NCBI RefSeq assembly: GCF_001552595.1
Contig: NZ_BCRM01000009.1
Span: 173,976-237,975, forward strand
Direction of reading: 5' to 3'
DNA from: Rhodococcus erythropolis NBRC 15567
GTDB lineage: Bacteria > Actinomycetota > Actinomycetes > Mycobacteriales > Mycobacteriaceae
DNA: 64,000 bases
The translations under genes were made by a program, and so were the position numbers. This document shows, piece after piece, positions 17,380 through 26,848 of the stretch (positions are counted from its first letter, which is position 1; every line of letters starts with the position of its first letter). A model generated the notes under the pieces. That model worked only from the letters and a program-made list of their open reading frames with translations, was not told the origin of the DNA and did no database searches.

Positions 17380-18402
17380 GTGGCGCATCGATTCAAAGTA
17401 CGGGAGATCGCTCAGCAGTCGGGCCTGAGTGAGGCCACCGTCGACCGGGTGCTCAACGACCGTCCTGGAGTTCGGGAGGGCACACGATCGGAGGTTCGCC
17501 AAGCGATCACAGACCTGGAACGTCAACGCTCGCAACTGAAACTGGTCGGGCGCACGTTCATCGTCGACGTCGTGTTGCAAACTCCCGCAAGGTTTTCCGA
17601 CGCAGTCCGTGACGCGCTCGAGGCCGAACTGCCGACCCTTGCGCCTGCTGTTGTTCGTTCTCGGTTCCACTTTCGTGAAACCGGTTCGGTCGAAGCGATG
17701 ACGTCGACGCTCGACAAGATTCGTCGACGCGGATCCCACGGAGTCATCGTCAAGGCTCCCGACACTCCGGAAGTCGTGGCGGCGATCGACCGGTTGGTGG
17801 CGGCCAAGATTCCGGTCGTCACGTTGGTGACCGATGTTCCCGGTAGCAGGCGAGCCGCCTACATCGGCATCGACAACCGAGCCGCCGGAGCCACCGCCGC
17901 GTACTTGATCGATCAGTGGCTGGGGAATCGGGACGGCAACGTGCTGGTCAGCATGAGTAGCGGCTTCTTCCGCGGGGAGGAAGAACGGGAGATGGGATTT
18001 CGCTCCGCTATGCGCGTCTCGGCTCCGCATCGCCGTTTGATCGACATTCCGAACAGTGACGGTCTGGATCAGACGAGTAGGAAACTGGTGCGAGCGGCAC
18101 TCGAATCCGATCCGCAGATCCGTGCCGTGTACTCGATCGGTGGTGGCAACCTGGCCACTGTCGACGCGTTCGAAGAACTGAACCGGGAGTGCAGTGTCTT
18201 CATCGCTCACGATCTCGACGGTGACAATCGAAAGTTGCTGGGGGAGAGGCGAATATCAGCGGTGCTCCACCACGATCTGCGGGCGGATGTTCGCACTGCC
18301 TGTCAGGTGGTCATGAAAGAACACGGCGCCATGGGCGCTCACTTCGGCTTTACGACGTCACCGGTTCAAGTCGTGACACCGCTCAACATGCCCCCGACAT
18401 AG
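17380..18402 (+). CDS. LacI family transcriptional regulator
   Basis: The protein has a LacI helix-turn-helix right at the N-terminus (FKVREIAQQSGLSEATVDRVL). A sugar-binding domain follows with VIVKAPDTPEV, AAYIGIDNRAAG and AVYSIGGGN. The GTG at 17380 is preferred, giving 340 residues, because GTGAGG lies just upstream and the HTH then begins at residue 6. An in-frame GTG at 17320 would add 20 unstructured residues. It is divergent from the SDR-iolG-iolE operon across a 75-base gap and is the obvious candidate regulator of it. No clear palindromic operator was found in that gap. Confidence 0.85.
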   Translation: MAHRFKVREIAQQSGLSEATVDRVLNDRPGVREGTRSEVRQAITDLERQRSQLKLVGRTFIVDVVLQTPARFSDAVRDALEAELPTLAPAVVRSRFHFRETGSVEAMTSTLDKIRRRGSHGVIVKAPDTPEVVAAIDRLVAAKIPVVTLVTDVPGSRRAAYIGIDNRAAGATAAYLIDQWLGNRDGNVLVSMSSGFFRGEEEREMGFRSAMRVSAPHRRLIDIPNSDGLDQTSRKLVRAALESDPQIRAVYSIGGGNLATVDAFEELNRECSVFIAHDLDGDNRKLLGERRISAVLHHDLRADVRTACQVVMKEHGAMGAHFGFTTSPVQVVTPLNMPPT

Positions 18403-18446
18403 CTGTGCGCGGTTAAGGAGTCCGGAGACTCCCTAACCGCGCACAG
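18403..18446. terminator. Bidirectional hairpin terminator
   Basis: A 13-base perfect stem (CTGTGCGCGGTTA paired with TAACCGCGCACAG), one A/C mismatch and a further 6-base stem enclose a CGGA loop. It begins immediately after the LacI stop codon and separates that gene from the convergent sdhB. Confidence 0.85.
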
Positions 18447-18460
18447 GGCCGAAGGCCTGA

Positions 18461-19228
18461 CTATCGAGCGAAGAGCAGCGCTCGCTTGACTTCCTGAATT
18501 GCCTTTGTCACCTGGATGCCGCGGGGGCATGCGTCGGTGCAGTTGAACGTGGTGCGGCAACGCCACACGCCGTCCTTGTCGTTCAGGATGTCGAGACGCT
18601 CGGAAGCGGCCTCGTCGCGGCTGTCGAAGATGAACCGGTGTGCGTTGACGATGGCAGCGGGACCGAAGTAGCTGCCGTCGCTCCAGTACACGGGGCACGA
18701 CGTGGTGCAGCATGCGCAGAGGATGCACTTCGTCGTGTCGTCGAAACGAGCACGGTCGTGCTGGCTCTGGATGCGCTCACGAGTGGGCTCGTTGCCACTG
18801 GTGATGAGGAACGGCTTCACGGCGCGGAATGCGTCGAAGAAGGGTTCCATGTCGACAACCAGGTCCTTCTCGACGGGCAGGCCCTTGATGGGCTCGACCG
18901 TGATGGTGACCGGCTTGCCGTCCTTGGGCAGCATGTCCTTCATCAGCAGCTTGCAGGCCAGACGGTTCACACCGTTGATCCGCATGGCGTCCGATCCACA
19001 GACACCGTGTGCGCAGCTGCGACGGAACGTGAGGGTGCCGTCGAGGTAACCCTTCACGTACAGCAGCAGGTTGAGCAGACGGTCGGTGGGCAGTGCCGGG
19101 ACCTGGAAACTGTCCCAGTGCTGGCCCTCGCCCGATTCGGGGTTCATCCGCGCGATCTTGAGAGTGACCATGACGGCCCCCTCGGGAACAGCGGGGAGTT
19201 TGGGTGCATCTACAGCAGGCGCAGACAT
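18461..19228 (-). CDS. sdhB: Succinate dehydrogenase iron-sulphur subunit
   Basis: The 255-residue subunit carries all cluster ligands: C72, C77 and C92 for [2Fe-2S], then C168/C171/C174 with C178 and C224/C230/C234 for the [4Fe-4S] and [3Fe-4S] clusters. It passes electrons from the flavoprotein subunit to the membrane quinone site in complex II. Its ATG overlaps the sdhA stop by one base, and it is the last gene of sdhCDAB. The N-terminus has a proline/alanine-rich lead-in of about 15 residues, common in actinobacteria. Confidence 0.97.
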   Translation of the reverse strand: MSAPAVDAPKLPAVPEGAVMVTLKIARMNPESGEGQHWDSFQVPALPTDRLLNLLLYVKGYLDGTLTFRRSCAHGVCGSDAMRINGVNRLACKLLMKDMLPKDGKPVTITVEPIKGLPVEKDLVVDMEPFFDAFRAVKPFLITSGNEPTRERIQSQHDRARFDDTTKCILCACCTTSCPVYWSDGSYFGPAAIVNAHRFIFDSRDEAASERLDILNDKDGVWRCRTTFNCTDACPRGIQVTKAIQEVKRALLFAR

Positions 19229-20979
19229 CAGTACTTACGCTCCATCGGCTCGTAGCGGGTCTGGATCACCGGCTTGTAGTCCAGACGGATGTCGGAGAGC
19301 AGGCCGTCACCCTCCTTGTACGCCATCGTGTGCTTCATGTACTCGGCGTCGTTCCGGTCCGGGAAGTCCTCGCGAGCGTGGCCGCCGCGCGATTCCTTGC
19401 GGTTGAGGGCGCCGACGACGGTGACCTCTGCCATTTCGAGGAGGAAGCCCAGCTCGATGGCCTCGAGCAGGTCGCTGTTGTAGCGCTTGCCCTTGTCCTG
19501 GACCGTGATGTGGTTGTAGCGCTCCTTGAGAGCACGCACATCCTTGAGTGCCTGGGTGAGGCGCTCTTCGGTGCGGAAGACGGAGGCGTTGTTGTCCATC
19601 GACTGCTGCAGCTCGGTGCGGATGTCCGCAACGCGCTCGTGGCCGTGATCGGACAGGATGACGCCGACCCAGTCTTCGACCATCGCAGCCGGGGTTTCCG
19701 GCAGGTCGACGAACTCGGTGGAGTTCGCGTACTCAGCGGCAGCGATGCCGGCGCGGCGGCCGAACACGTTGATGTCGAGGAGCGAGTTGGTGCCGAGGCG
19801 GTTTGCACCGTGCACGGAAACGCAGGCACATTCGCCGGCGGCGTACAGGCCCTTGACGACCTCGTCGTTGTTGCGCAGAACCTCACCGTTGATCTTGGTG
19901 GGGATACCGCCCATGACGTAGTGGCACGTCGGGTAGACGGGCACGGGCTCCTTGACGGGGTCCACGCCGAGGTAGGTGCGCGAGAACTCCATGATGTCGG
20001 GGAGCTTCTCGTCGAGAACTTCCTCGGGGATGTGCGTCACGTCGATGTAGACGTAGTCCTTGTTCGGGCCGGCGCCGCGGCCTTCCAGAACCTCGAGGAC
20101 CATCGAACGGGCCACGATGTCACGCGGAGCGAGGTCCTTGATGGTGGGGGCGTAGCGCTCCATGAAGCGCTCGCCGTCGGCATTACGGAGAATGCCACCT
20201 TCACCACGGACGGCTTCCGAGATCAGGATGCCGAGACCGGCGAGTCCTGTCGGGTGGAACTGGTGGAACTCCATGTCCTCGAGGGGCAGGCCCTTGCGGA
20301 AGATGATGCCCATGCCGTCACCGGTGAGGGTGTGCGCGTTGGACGTCGTCTTGTACATGCGTCCCGAGCCGCCGGTCGCGAAGATGATCGACTTGGCGTG
20401 GAAGATGTGCAGCTCGCCGGTCGAGAGCTCGTAGCAGATGACACCGGTGGCAACCGGGCCGTCCTCGGTCTCGGTGATGGCGATGTCGAGCGCGTAGAAC
20501 TCGTTGAAGAACTCGACATCGTGCTTGACGCAGTTCTGGTACAGCGTCTGCAGGATCATGTGACCGGTGCGGTCGGCTGCGTAACACGCACGGCGGACGG
20601 GTGCCTTGCCGTGGTCACGTGTGTGGCCACCGAATCGACGCTGGTCGATCTTGCCTTCGGGCGTGCGGTTGAACGGCAGACCCATCTTCTCGAGGTCGAG
20701 CACCGCGTCGATGGCCTCTTTGGCCATGATCTCGACGGCGTCCTGGTCGGCGAGGTAGTCGCCGCCCTTGACGGTGTCGAAGGTGTGCCACTCCCAGTTG
20801 TCTTCCTCCACGTTCGCCAGGGCGGCACACATGCCGCCCTGGGCCGCGCCGGTGTGGCTGCGGGTGGGGTAGAGCTTGGTCAGTACGGCCGTGCGGGCAC
20901 GGGGGCCAGCTTCGATTGCCGCACGCATGCCTGCGCCGCCGGCGCCGACGATGACCACGTCATAACGATGTTCCTGCAT
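19228..20979 (-). CDS. sdhA: Succinate dehydrogenase flavoprotein subunit
   Basis: The 583-residue protein has the FAD fold (GAGGAG, residues 12-17) and the SHTGAAQGG segment whose histidine (H42) is the covalent FAD attachment site. HQFHPTG and HGANRLGTNSLLD are the conserved active-site segments. It oxidises succinate to fumarate on the cytoplasmic face of complex II, linking the TCA cycle to menaquinone reduction. It is followed without a gap by sdhB and preceded by sdhD across about 15 bases. Confidence 0.98.
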   Translation of the reverse strand: MQEHRYDVVIVGAGGAGMRAAIEAGPRARTAVLTKLYPTRSHTGAAQGGMCAALANVEEDNWEWHTFDTVKGGDYLADQDAVEIMAKEAIDAVLDLEKMGLPFNRTPEGKIDQRRFGGHTRDHGKAPVRRACYAADRTGHMILQTLYQNCVKHDVEFFNEFYALDIAITETEDGPVATGVICYELSTGELHIFHAKSIIFATGGSGRMYKTTSNAHTLTGDGMGIIFRKGLPLEDMEFHQFHPTGLAGLGILISEAVRGEGGILRNADGERFMERYAPTIKDLAPRDIVARSMVLEVLEGRGAGPNKDYVYIDVTHIPEEVLDEKLPDIMEFSRTYLGVDPVKEPVPVYPTCHYVMGGIPTKINGEVLRNNDEVVKGLYAAGECACVSVHGANRLGTNSLLDINVFGRRAGIAAAEYANSTEFVDLPETPAAMVEDWVGVILSDHGHERVADIRTELQQSMDNNASVFRTEERLTQALKDVRALKERYNHITVQDKGKRYNSDLLEAIELGFLLEMAEVTVVGALNRKESRGGHAREDFPDRNDAEYMKHTMAYKEGDGLLSDIRLDYKPVIQTRYEPMERKY

Positions 20980-20994
20980 GAAGTCTGTGCTCCC

Positions 20995-21450
20995 CTAGCT
21001 CGCCGAGATATTGGGGTCGAAGGTGAAGATGACGTACGTGCCCAGGCCCATGATCAGGATCATCGAGAGAACGAGGATCGTGGTCAGCCAGAAGCGCGTG
21101 GAGTCCTTGCGGGAGTAGTCCGCGATGACCGTGCGCAGGCCGTTACCGCCGTGCAGCTGTGCCAGCCACAACATCGTCAGATCCCAGAACTGCCAGAACG
21201 GGCTGGACCAGCGACCTGCGACGAATGCGAAGTTCAGACGGTGAACGCCACCGTCGAGCATCAGCATGATGAACATGTGGCCCAGGACCAGAACGATCAG
21301 GGCGACGCCGGAGAAGCGCATGAACAGCCATGCGTACAACTCGAAGTTGTTCCGAGCCTTCGCGCGCGGGGACCGCGGGTTGTCCAGGCTTGCGGGACGG
21401 TCGTATGAGGTGCCCAGGCTCTTGGCTTCGGGTCCGTGAGTAGTCGCCAT
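20995..21450 (-). CDS. sdhD: Succinate dehydrogenase membrane anchor subunit
   Basis: This 151-residue hydrophobic protein has three membrane helices. A histidine in the first helix (VLVLGHMFIM) is suited to haem b ligation. It anchors SdhAB and helps form the quinone site. The ATG at 21450 is chosen over an earlier in-frame codon because GGAG lies about eight bases ahead and the sdhC stop falls one base upstream, giving tight coupling. Confidence 0.93.
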   Translation of the reverse strand: MATTHGPEAKSLGTSYDRPASLDNPRSPRAKARNNFELYAWLFMRFSGVALIVLVLGHMFIMLMLDGGVHRLNFAFVAGRWSSPFWQFWDLTMLWLAQLHGGNGLRTVIADYSRKDSTRFWLTTILVLSMILIMGLGTYVIFTFDPNISAS

Positions 21451-21451
21451 G

Positions 21452-21856
21452 TCAGTGCTCCGCAAACATGTTGATGAGGATGCGTCCGGCGCCTGGGATC
21501 ATCACCAGGAACCAGATCGTCAAAATGGTCCAGAGCATGACGCGCTGGTACTTCGGGCCCTTCGACCAGAAGTCCACCAACATCACGCGCACGCCGTTGA
21601 GGGCGTGGTAGAGGACTACGCCGACGAGGCCGATCTCCATGAGGCCGACGAGGGGGTTCTTGTACGTGTCGATGACGGCGTCGTACGTATCGGGATTGAC
21701 CCGAACGAGTGCCGTATCGAGAACGTGTACGAATAGGAAGAAGAAAGTAGCGACGCCTGTGATCCGGTGTAGAACCCAGGACCACATTCCGGGGTCGCCC
21801 CGGTAAAGCGACCTCGTGCGCTCCTTCTGAGGAGCGGCTTCAGTCGTAGTACTCAT
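21452..21856 (-). CDS. sdhC: Succinate dehydrogenase cytochrome b556 subunit
   Basis: The 134-residue protein has three membrane helices with the SdhC signature SWVLHRITGVATFFFLFVH, which holds haem-related histidines, and YHALNGVRVMLVDF. It is the first gene of sdhCDAB. The ATG at 21856 is preferred to one at 21880 because the first eight codons of the longer form carry the GGAGG ribosome site. The 253-base region ahead of it faces cdd and contains a possible iron-regulator site. Confidence 0.93.
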   Translation of the reverse strand: MSTTTEAAPQKERTRSLYRGDPGMWSWVLHRITGVATFFFLFVHVLDTALVRVNPDTYDAVIDTYKNPLVGLMEIGLVGVVLYHALNGVRVMLVDFWSKGPKYQRVMLWTILTIWFLVMIPGAGRILINMFAEH

Positions 21857-22026
21857 CGAGTGCTGTGCCTCCAACGTCATTGGTGGACGCGTCGAGCCTG
21901 CAGAGAGCTTCGATGTACCTCAGCCCGGGCTCGACGGGATCCTGAACCGACTTGACTCAGACTCTAAACCTATGTGAAACCGGGAACTAATCAGATGCGG
22001 GATTCGTACGCGTACCAAACTCTTTG

Positions 22027-22045
22027 TAAGGTTTGCCTTTCCAAT
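22027..22045. promoter_or_regulatory. Possible IdeR/DtxR iron box between sdhC and cdd
   Basis: TAAGGTTTGCCTTTCCAAT agrees with the DtxR/IdeR consensus TTAGGTTAGCCTAACCTAA at 13 of 19 positions, including the AGGTT and GCCT core. It lies about 170 bases upstream of sdhC and about 65 upstream of cdd. Iron-dependent control of sdh would make biological sense, but the match is only moderate. Confidence 0.3.
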
Positions 22046-22109
22046 CTCACCTAGTCGGTTTCGGCGTGGTTTCTGCATCCATTCAGTCGGCGTGATTGGA
22101 TAACGAACC

Positions 22110-22506
22110 ATGGGTGACATCGACTGGAAGTTGTTGCGGCACAACGCGCAAGTGGTCATGCGGCAGGCTTATGCACCGTACTCGGGCTATGCAGTGGGTG
22201 CAGCTGCCCTGGTAGACGATGGTCGGATCGTCTCAGGATGCAATGTGGAAAATGTCTCATACGGTTTGAGCCTGTGTGCCGAATGTGGACTCGTCGGTAA
22301 CTTAGCCGCCACCGGGGGCGGGCGGCTGGTTGCCTTCACGTGCTGCGACGCGAAGGGCTCGATTCTGATGCCTTGTGGCAGGTGCAGACAGCTTCTTCTC
22401 GAGCACGGCGGGGGTGAGATGCTTGTCGACACGAGCAGTGGGTTCAAGCCGCTGAGCGAGCTGTTGCCTGATGCTTTCGGGCCGGAACAAGCAGAGGGGC
22501 TCCGCC

Positions 22507-22514
<8 letters not shown>
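22110..22514 (+). CDS. cdd: Cytidine deaminase
   Basis: The 134-residue enzyme has the zinc motif CAEC near residues 55-58 and the second zinc pair PCGRC near 90-94. The substrate-binding APYSGYAVGAA segment is also present. It hydrolyses cytidine or deoxycytidine to uridine or deoxyuridine plus ammonia. It is the first of a nucleoside-salvage operon and its last eight bases overlap the start of deoA. The pairing cdd-deoA next to sdh is the order I recall in mycobacteria. Confidence 0.95.
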
Positions 22515-23802
<1,288 letters not shown>

Positions 23803-23811
23803 CGTTGGCGA

Positions 23812-24897
23812 ATGAACGCACCGGAGTTGACCACGATCCGCAGCGCACCCAAAGTTCTTCTCCACGATCATCTCGACGGAGGACTCCGACCCGAGACTGT
23901 CCTCGAACTGGCCGAGCAGTGTGGCTACGACGAGCTGCCGGCGACTACGGCATCCGAACTCGCGCAATGGTTCCGAACTGCCGCTGACAGTGGATCGCTC
24001 GAGCTCTACCTCGAAACGTTCGCGCACACGGTCGCGGTGATGCAGACCCCGGAAGGGCTTGCACGGGTAGCGCGTGAATGCGCCGAGGATCTGGCCGACG
24101 ACAACGTCGTCTATGCCGAAATCCGTTTTGCGCCCGAGCAGCACCTGGAACAAGGCCTGAGTTTGGACGAGGTCGTCGAGCACGTTCTCGAAGGTTTCCG
24201 GGCCGGCGAATCCGCTGCCAGGGTCGCGGGACGGGAGATCCGAATCGGGTGTCTTCTCACGGCGATGAGGCATGCCGCCCGGTCACGGGAGATCGCCGAA
24301 CTCGCTGTGCGATTCCGGGACCGCGGCGTCGTCGGTTTCGACATCGCCGGTGCCGAGGCCGGTAACCCGCCGAGCCGGCACCTCGACGCCTTCGAATACA
24401 TGCGTGATGCGAACGCCCACTTCACGATTCACGCGGGTGAGGCGTTCGGGTTGCCGTCGATCCACGAAGCCATCGCCTTCTGTGGAGCGGATCGGTTGGG
24501 CCACGGCGTGCGGATCGTGGACGACATCGACGTAGGTGGCCAAGGTGGGGCAGAACTGGGTCGACTCGCGAACTACGTCCGTGACATGCGCATTCCCCTG
24601 GAACTGTGCCCGAGTTCGAACGTGCAGACCGGAGCGGTAGCCGCCCTGGCGGACCATCCGTTCGGACTGTTGGCGGACTTGCGCTTCCGCGTGACCGTCA
24701 ACACTGACAACAGACTGATGAGCGACACCAGCATGAGCCGGGAAATGGCCGCGTTGGTCGAGACCTTCGGTTACGGCTGGACCGATCTGGAACGCTTCAC
24801 CATCAACGCGATGAAGTCGGCCTTCATCCCGTTCGACGAGCGCCTCGCGTTGATCGACGACGTCATCAAGCCGGGTTACGCCGTGCTCATCGGCTAG
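23812..24897 (+). CDS. add: Adenosine deaminase
   Basis: The 361-residue TIM-barrel hydrolase has the zinc ligands of the family: HDHLDGG (H18, H20), HAGE in the middle, GHGVRI, and NTDNRLMS near the C-terminus. It converts adenosine or deoxyadenosine to inosine or deoxyinosine. It starts nine bases after deoA and completes the cdd-deoA-add salvage operon. It is slightly longer than the Escherichia coli enzyme but matches the actinobacterial length. Confidence 0.95.
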   Translation: MNAPELTTIRSAPKVLLHDHLDGGLRPETVLELAEQCGYDELPATTASELAQWFRTAADSGSLELYLETFAHTVAVMQTPEGLARVARECAEDLADDNVVYAEIRFAPEQHLEQGLSLDEVVEHVLEGFRAGESAARVAGREIRIGCLLTAMRHAARSREIAELAVRFRDRGVVGFDIAGAEAGNPPSRHLDAFEYMRDANAHFTIHAGEAFGLPSIHEAIAFCGADRLGHGVRIVDDIDVGGQGGAELGRLANYVRDMRIPLELCPSSNVQTGAVAALADHPFGLLADLRFRVTVNTDNRLMSDTSMSREMAALVETFGYGWTDLERFTINAMKSAFIPFDERLALIDDVIKPGYAVLIG

Positions 24898-24912
24898 CTG
24901 ACGTGCACCCGA

Positions 24913-26151
24913 CTACTCAGATCGCAGCCGGGCCTCGAACTCACGCTCGAGTTCGCGCCAGGCCTCGGATTCCTTGGTGAACGGCGCACTCGGAGCCATC
25001 CGCGACGGATCTGGGTTGAGGAGGTACGAGACGTACCAACCCAGCTCGTTCGACGCGGACAGAGCCTCCTCGGTGGAGTCGTCGTCGGCGAAATCCGCTG
25101 CATCGGTGAACAATTCGACGGCAAGTTCCAGTTGCTCGGCGTCGACGACGTCCGGACCCTGGGCGAGGTCGTCGGCGATGCCGGGCAGAACGTAGACGTT
25201 CTCGTCCGTGACCTCGATTTCGAGTGAACCGTCGACGGCAGCATTCTGAATTTCGCCGTACGTGCTGACCTGCGAGAGATCGTGTTCGTGGTTGTCGGCG
25301 AGGTAGCGAGCGAGTGCGCGCTCGCTACGGAAGACGGTGATCAGTCCGTCCTTGCCGAGGAAGATCGCCTGATCGCCCATGTAGCAGCGCAGAGTGTAGA
25401 ACGTCTCGGCTGAGGTGATGATGCGGATCGGGTCGACACCGACCTCGCCCCAGAAGGTCTCGACTTCGTCTTCCTCCTCGTCGAGGTCGTCTTCGTCGAA
25501 TTCCTCGTCCTCGCCCTCCTCGGCGACATCGTCGGCGTCGACGGTGTTCTCGGCGGCAGCGAGCAGTTCAGCTTCGGCGACCGCGACGGCCGCTGCGTCG
25601 ACCTTCGGGGAGGTGACCACCTTGTCGATGGCGTCGAGAACGGCGTCCCAGTCCTTGACGATCGCAGCGCCGACCTGGTCCCACAGCTCCAGGCCTTCGC
25701 GACCTTCGAAGGCGCCGGCGCCGGTCGCAAGCGCGCCGAGAACCGGATGGCCGCTGAAGAAGCGGATGACCGCGTCCAGTTCGCACACCTCGCCGATGTT
25801 GCGAGCCATGTTCAAGGTGTCTTCGAGTTCCGAGACCGCCAGTGCCTCAGGATCACCTGCGGCCAGTTCCGGCACGCCGACGAAGTCGAACGTGAAGTTC
25901 TCCTCCGGTTCGAGCTCGGCTGCCGACAGCCCGGAGACGACGGCCCACGCCGGATGCTCGACCAGGTCGTTGTCGGAGTCCGTTCGGATGAAGGCCGCGA
26001 GTTCTGCGACGGAGGAGAACCCGTACAGGTCTTCCTCATGGCCGAGGAACGCTTCCCACTCGTCGTCGCCCTCGCGCCAGCGGGGTGCCCACAAAGTGAC
26101 GAGGTCTCCGTCGGTGAGTCCGATTTCGATAGGGACGATGTCTCCAGCCAT
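24913..26151 (-). CDS. Conserved actinobacterial acidic protein (Rv3311-like)
   Basis: The 412-residue protein is soluble and strongly acidic. Residues about 215-240 are nearly all Asp/Glu (EEGEDEEFDEDDLDEEED). A similar block, TFYTLRC then a DGLITVFRSERAL segment, follows this linker, so it looks like two alpha/beta domains joined by an acidic hinge. Its position beside add matches Rv3311 of M. tuberculosis, a conserved protein of unknown function. Some databases call such proteins primosomal, for which I see no sequence support. The ATG at 26151 is chosen over an upstream GTG because the DIVPIEIGLTDGDLVTLWAP block starts directly after it. Confidence 0.7.
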   Translation of the reverse strand: MAGDIVPIEIGLTDGDLVTLWAPRWREGDDEWEAFLGHEEDLYGFSSVAELAAFIRTDSDNDLVEHPAWAVVSGLSAAELEPEENFTFDFVGVPELAAGDPEALAVSELEDTLNMARNIGEVCELDAVIRFFSGHPVLGALATGAGAFEGREGLELWDQVGAAIVKDWDAVLDAIDKVVTSPKVDAAAVAVAEAELLAAAENTVDADDVAEEGEDEEFDEDDLDEEEDEVETFWGEVGVDPIRIITSAETFYTLRCYMGDQAIFLGKDGLITVFRSERALARYLADNHEHDLSQVSTYGEIQNAAVDGSLEIEVTDENVYVLPGIADDLAQGPDVVDAEQLELAVELFTDAADFADDDSTEEALSASNELGWYVSYLLNPDPSRMAPSAPFTKESEAWRELEREFEARLRSE

Positions 26152-26198
26152 GGGCGGAAGCCTATCCACCGCAGAGCGAAAGGCATAGCGGGGGTTCG

Positions 26199-26498
26199 TC
26201 ACGTTTGTTTCAGTGCCACTCGGAGCTCACTGACCAGTCGCTCTCGTTCGTCGTTGGACTGTCGAACTGCCTGGTGAATTGTTGCGACCGTCAATGCGGC
26301 CACTGTGCGCGAATTCATCGCGGTGATTGCGTCGGTAATCCGTAGATCGACCAGAGCGCCCAGCCCGTCGACAGTCGCCGTGACTATCCCACCCTCGCTC
26401 GAGACGACTGCCCGCAGAGCGCCGACCCCGTCGACGGCGTCCTGCAAGAGTCCGGTCCGGTGTTTCGCCAACTCCATGATTCGATCAATCTCGCTCAT
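26199..26498 (-). CDS. YbaB/EbfC-like (EspL-like) small protein, second copy
   Basis: The 99-residue product has a helix, then a strand-turn-strand (VVSSEGGIVTATVDGLGALVDLRI) and a long final helix (VAALTVATIHQAVRQSNDERE). This is the fold pattern of the YbaB nucleoid-associated family, to which the ESX-1 accessory protein EspL also belongs. It is the last gene of a four-gene overlapping cassette (28148 down to 26199) with a type VII substrate-like protein and an NlpC/P60 peptidase. The ATG overlaps the preceding stop by four bases. A chaperone or DNA-binding role is inferred from fold only. Confidence 0.6.
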   Translation of the reverse strand: MSEIDRIMELAKHRTGLLQDAVDGVGALRAVVSSEGGIVTATVDGLGALVDLRITDAITAMNSRTVAALTVATIHQAVRQSNDERERLVSELRVALKQT

Positions 26499-26848
26499 AT
26501 CGAACGCATCCAGCTCGACGGAAGGTTCTGGCCCTCGGCGGCGTCGACATCGGCCAGTTCGTCTCGGGTCGCGAGACCGAGCCGATCGAGGATCGCTGCC
26601 GGGACTCCGGTCTCCTCGAGCTCCACACGATGGCGGGCGCCGGCCTCGATCGCTGCTTTCGAGCACAGCGTGAGTATCTGTTGCGCCAACCGTTCCCCGC
26701 CGTACCGCAGTTCCTCCTGGCTGATCCGCAGGTCCACGGGCACGGCGTGCTCCGTGGCGCGGACCGCGATGGTTCCAGCGCGGTTGACGGAGACGGCTGT
26801 GATGATCGGCGGTGATTCCCGCATGTTCTCGTTCATGTTTCCTGTCAT
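26495..26848 (-). CDS. YbaB/EbfC-like (EspL-like) small protein, first copy
   Basis: The 117-residue product shows strand-strand-helix order (ITAVSVNRAGTIAVRATEHAV, then ERLAQQILTLCSKAAIEAGA) resembling the C-terminal half of YbaB proteins. A variable tail with LATRDEL and a closing MRSI follows. Start ATG (26848) and stop each overlap a neighbour by four bases. It resembles its downstream neighbour in layout, suggesting a heterodimer. I recognise the fold by eye only; function is unknown. Confidence 0.5.
   Translation of the reverse strand: MTGNMNENMRESPPIITAVSVNRAGTIAVRATEHAVPVDLRISQEELRYGGERLAQQILTLCSKAAIEAGARHRVELEETGVPAAILDRLGLATRDELADVDAAEGQNLPSSWMRSI

Noticed and set aside
18403..18446. 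Large palindromes here and at 13566, 37562 and 43021 as mobile-element ends
   Set aside because: Each is a single hairpin beside a stop codon with no transposase gene or flanking direct repeat; terminators explain them.
19204..21408. A 734-codon open frame on the plus strand opposite sdhA, sdhB and sdhD
   Set aside because: It is the antisense frame of strongly supported sdh genes in high-G+C DNA; its translation has no recognisable domain.
21857..22109. The 253-base sdhC-cdd gap searched for a riboswitch or small RNA
   Set aside because: No stable hairpin series or known riboswitch core was seen; only the weak iron-box match was retained.
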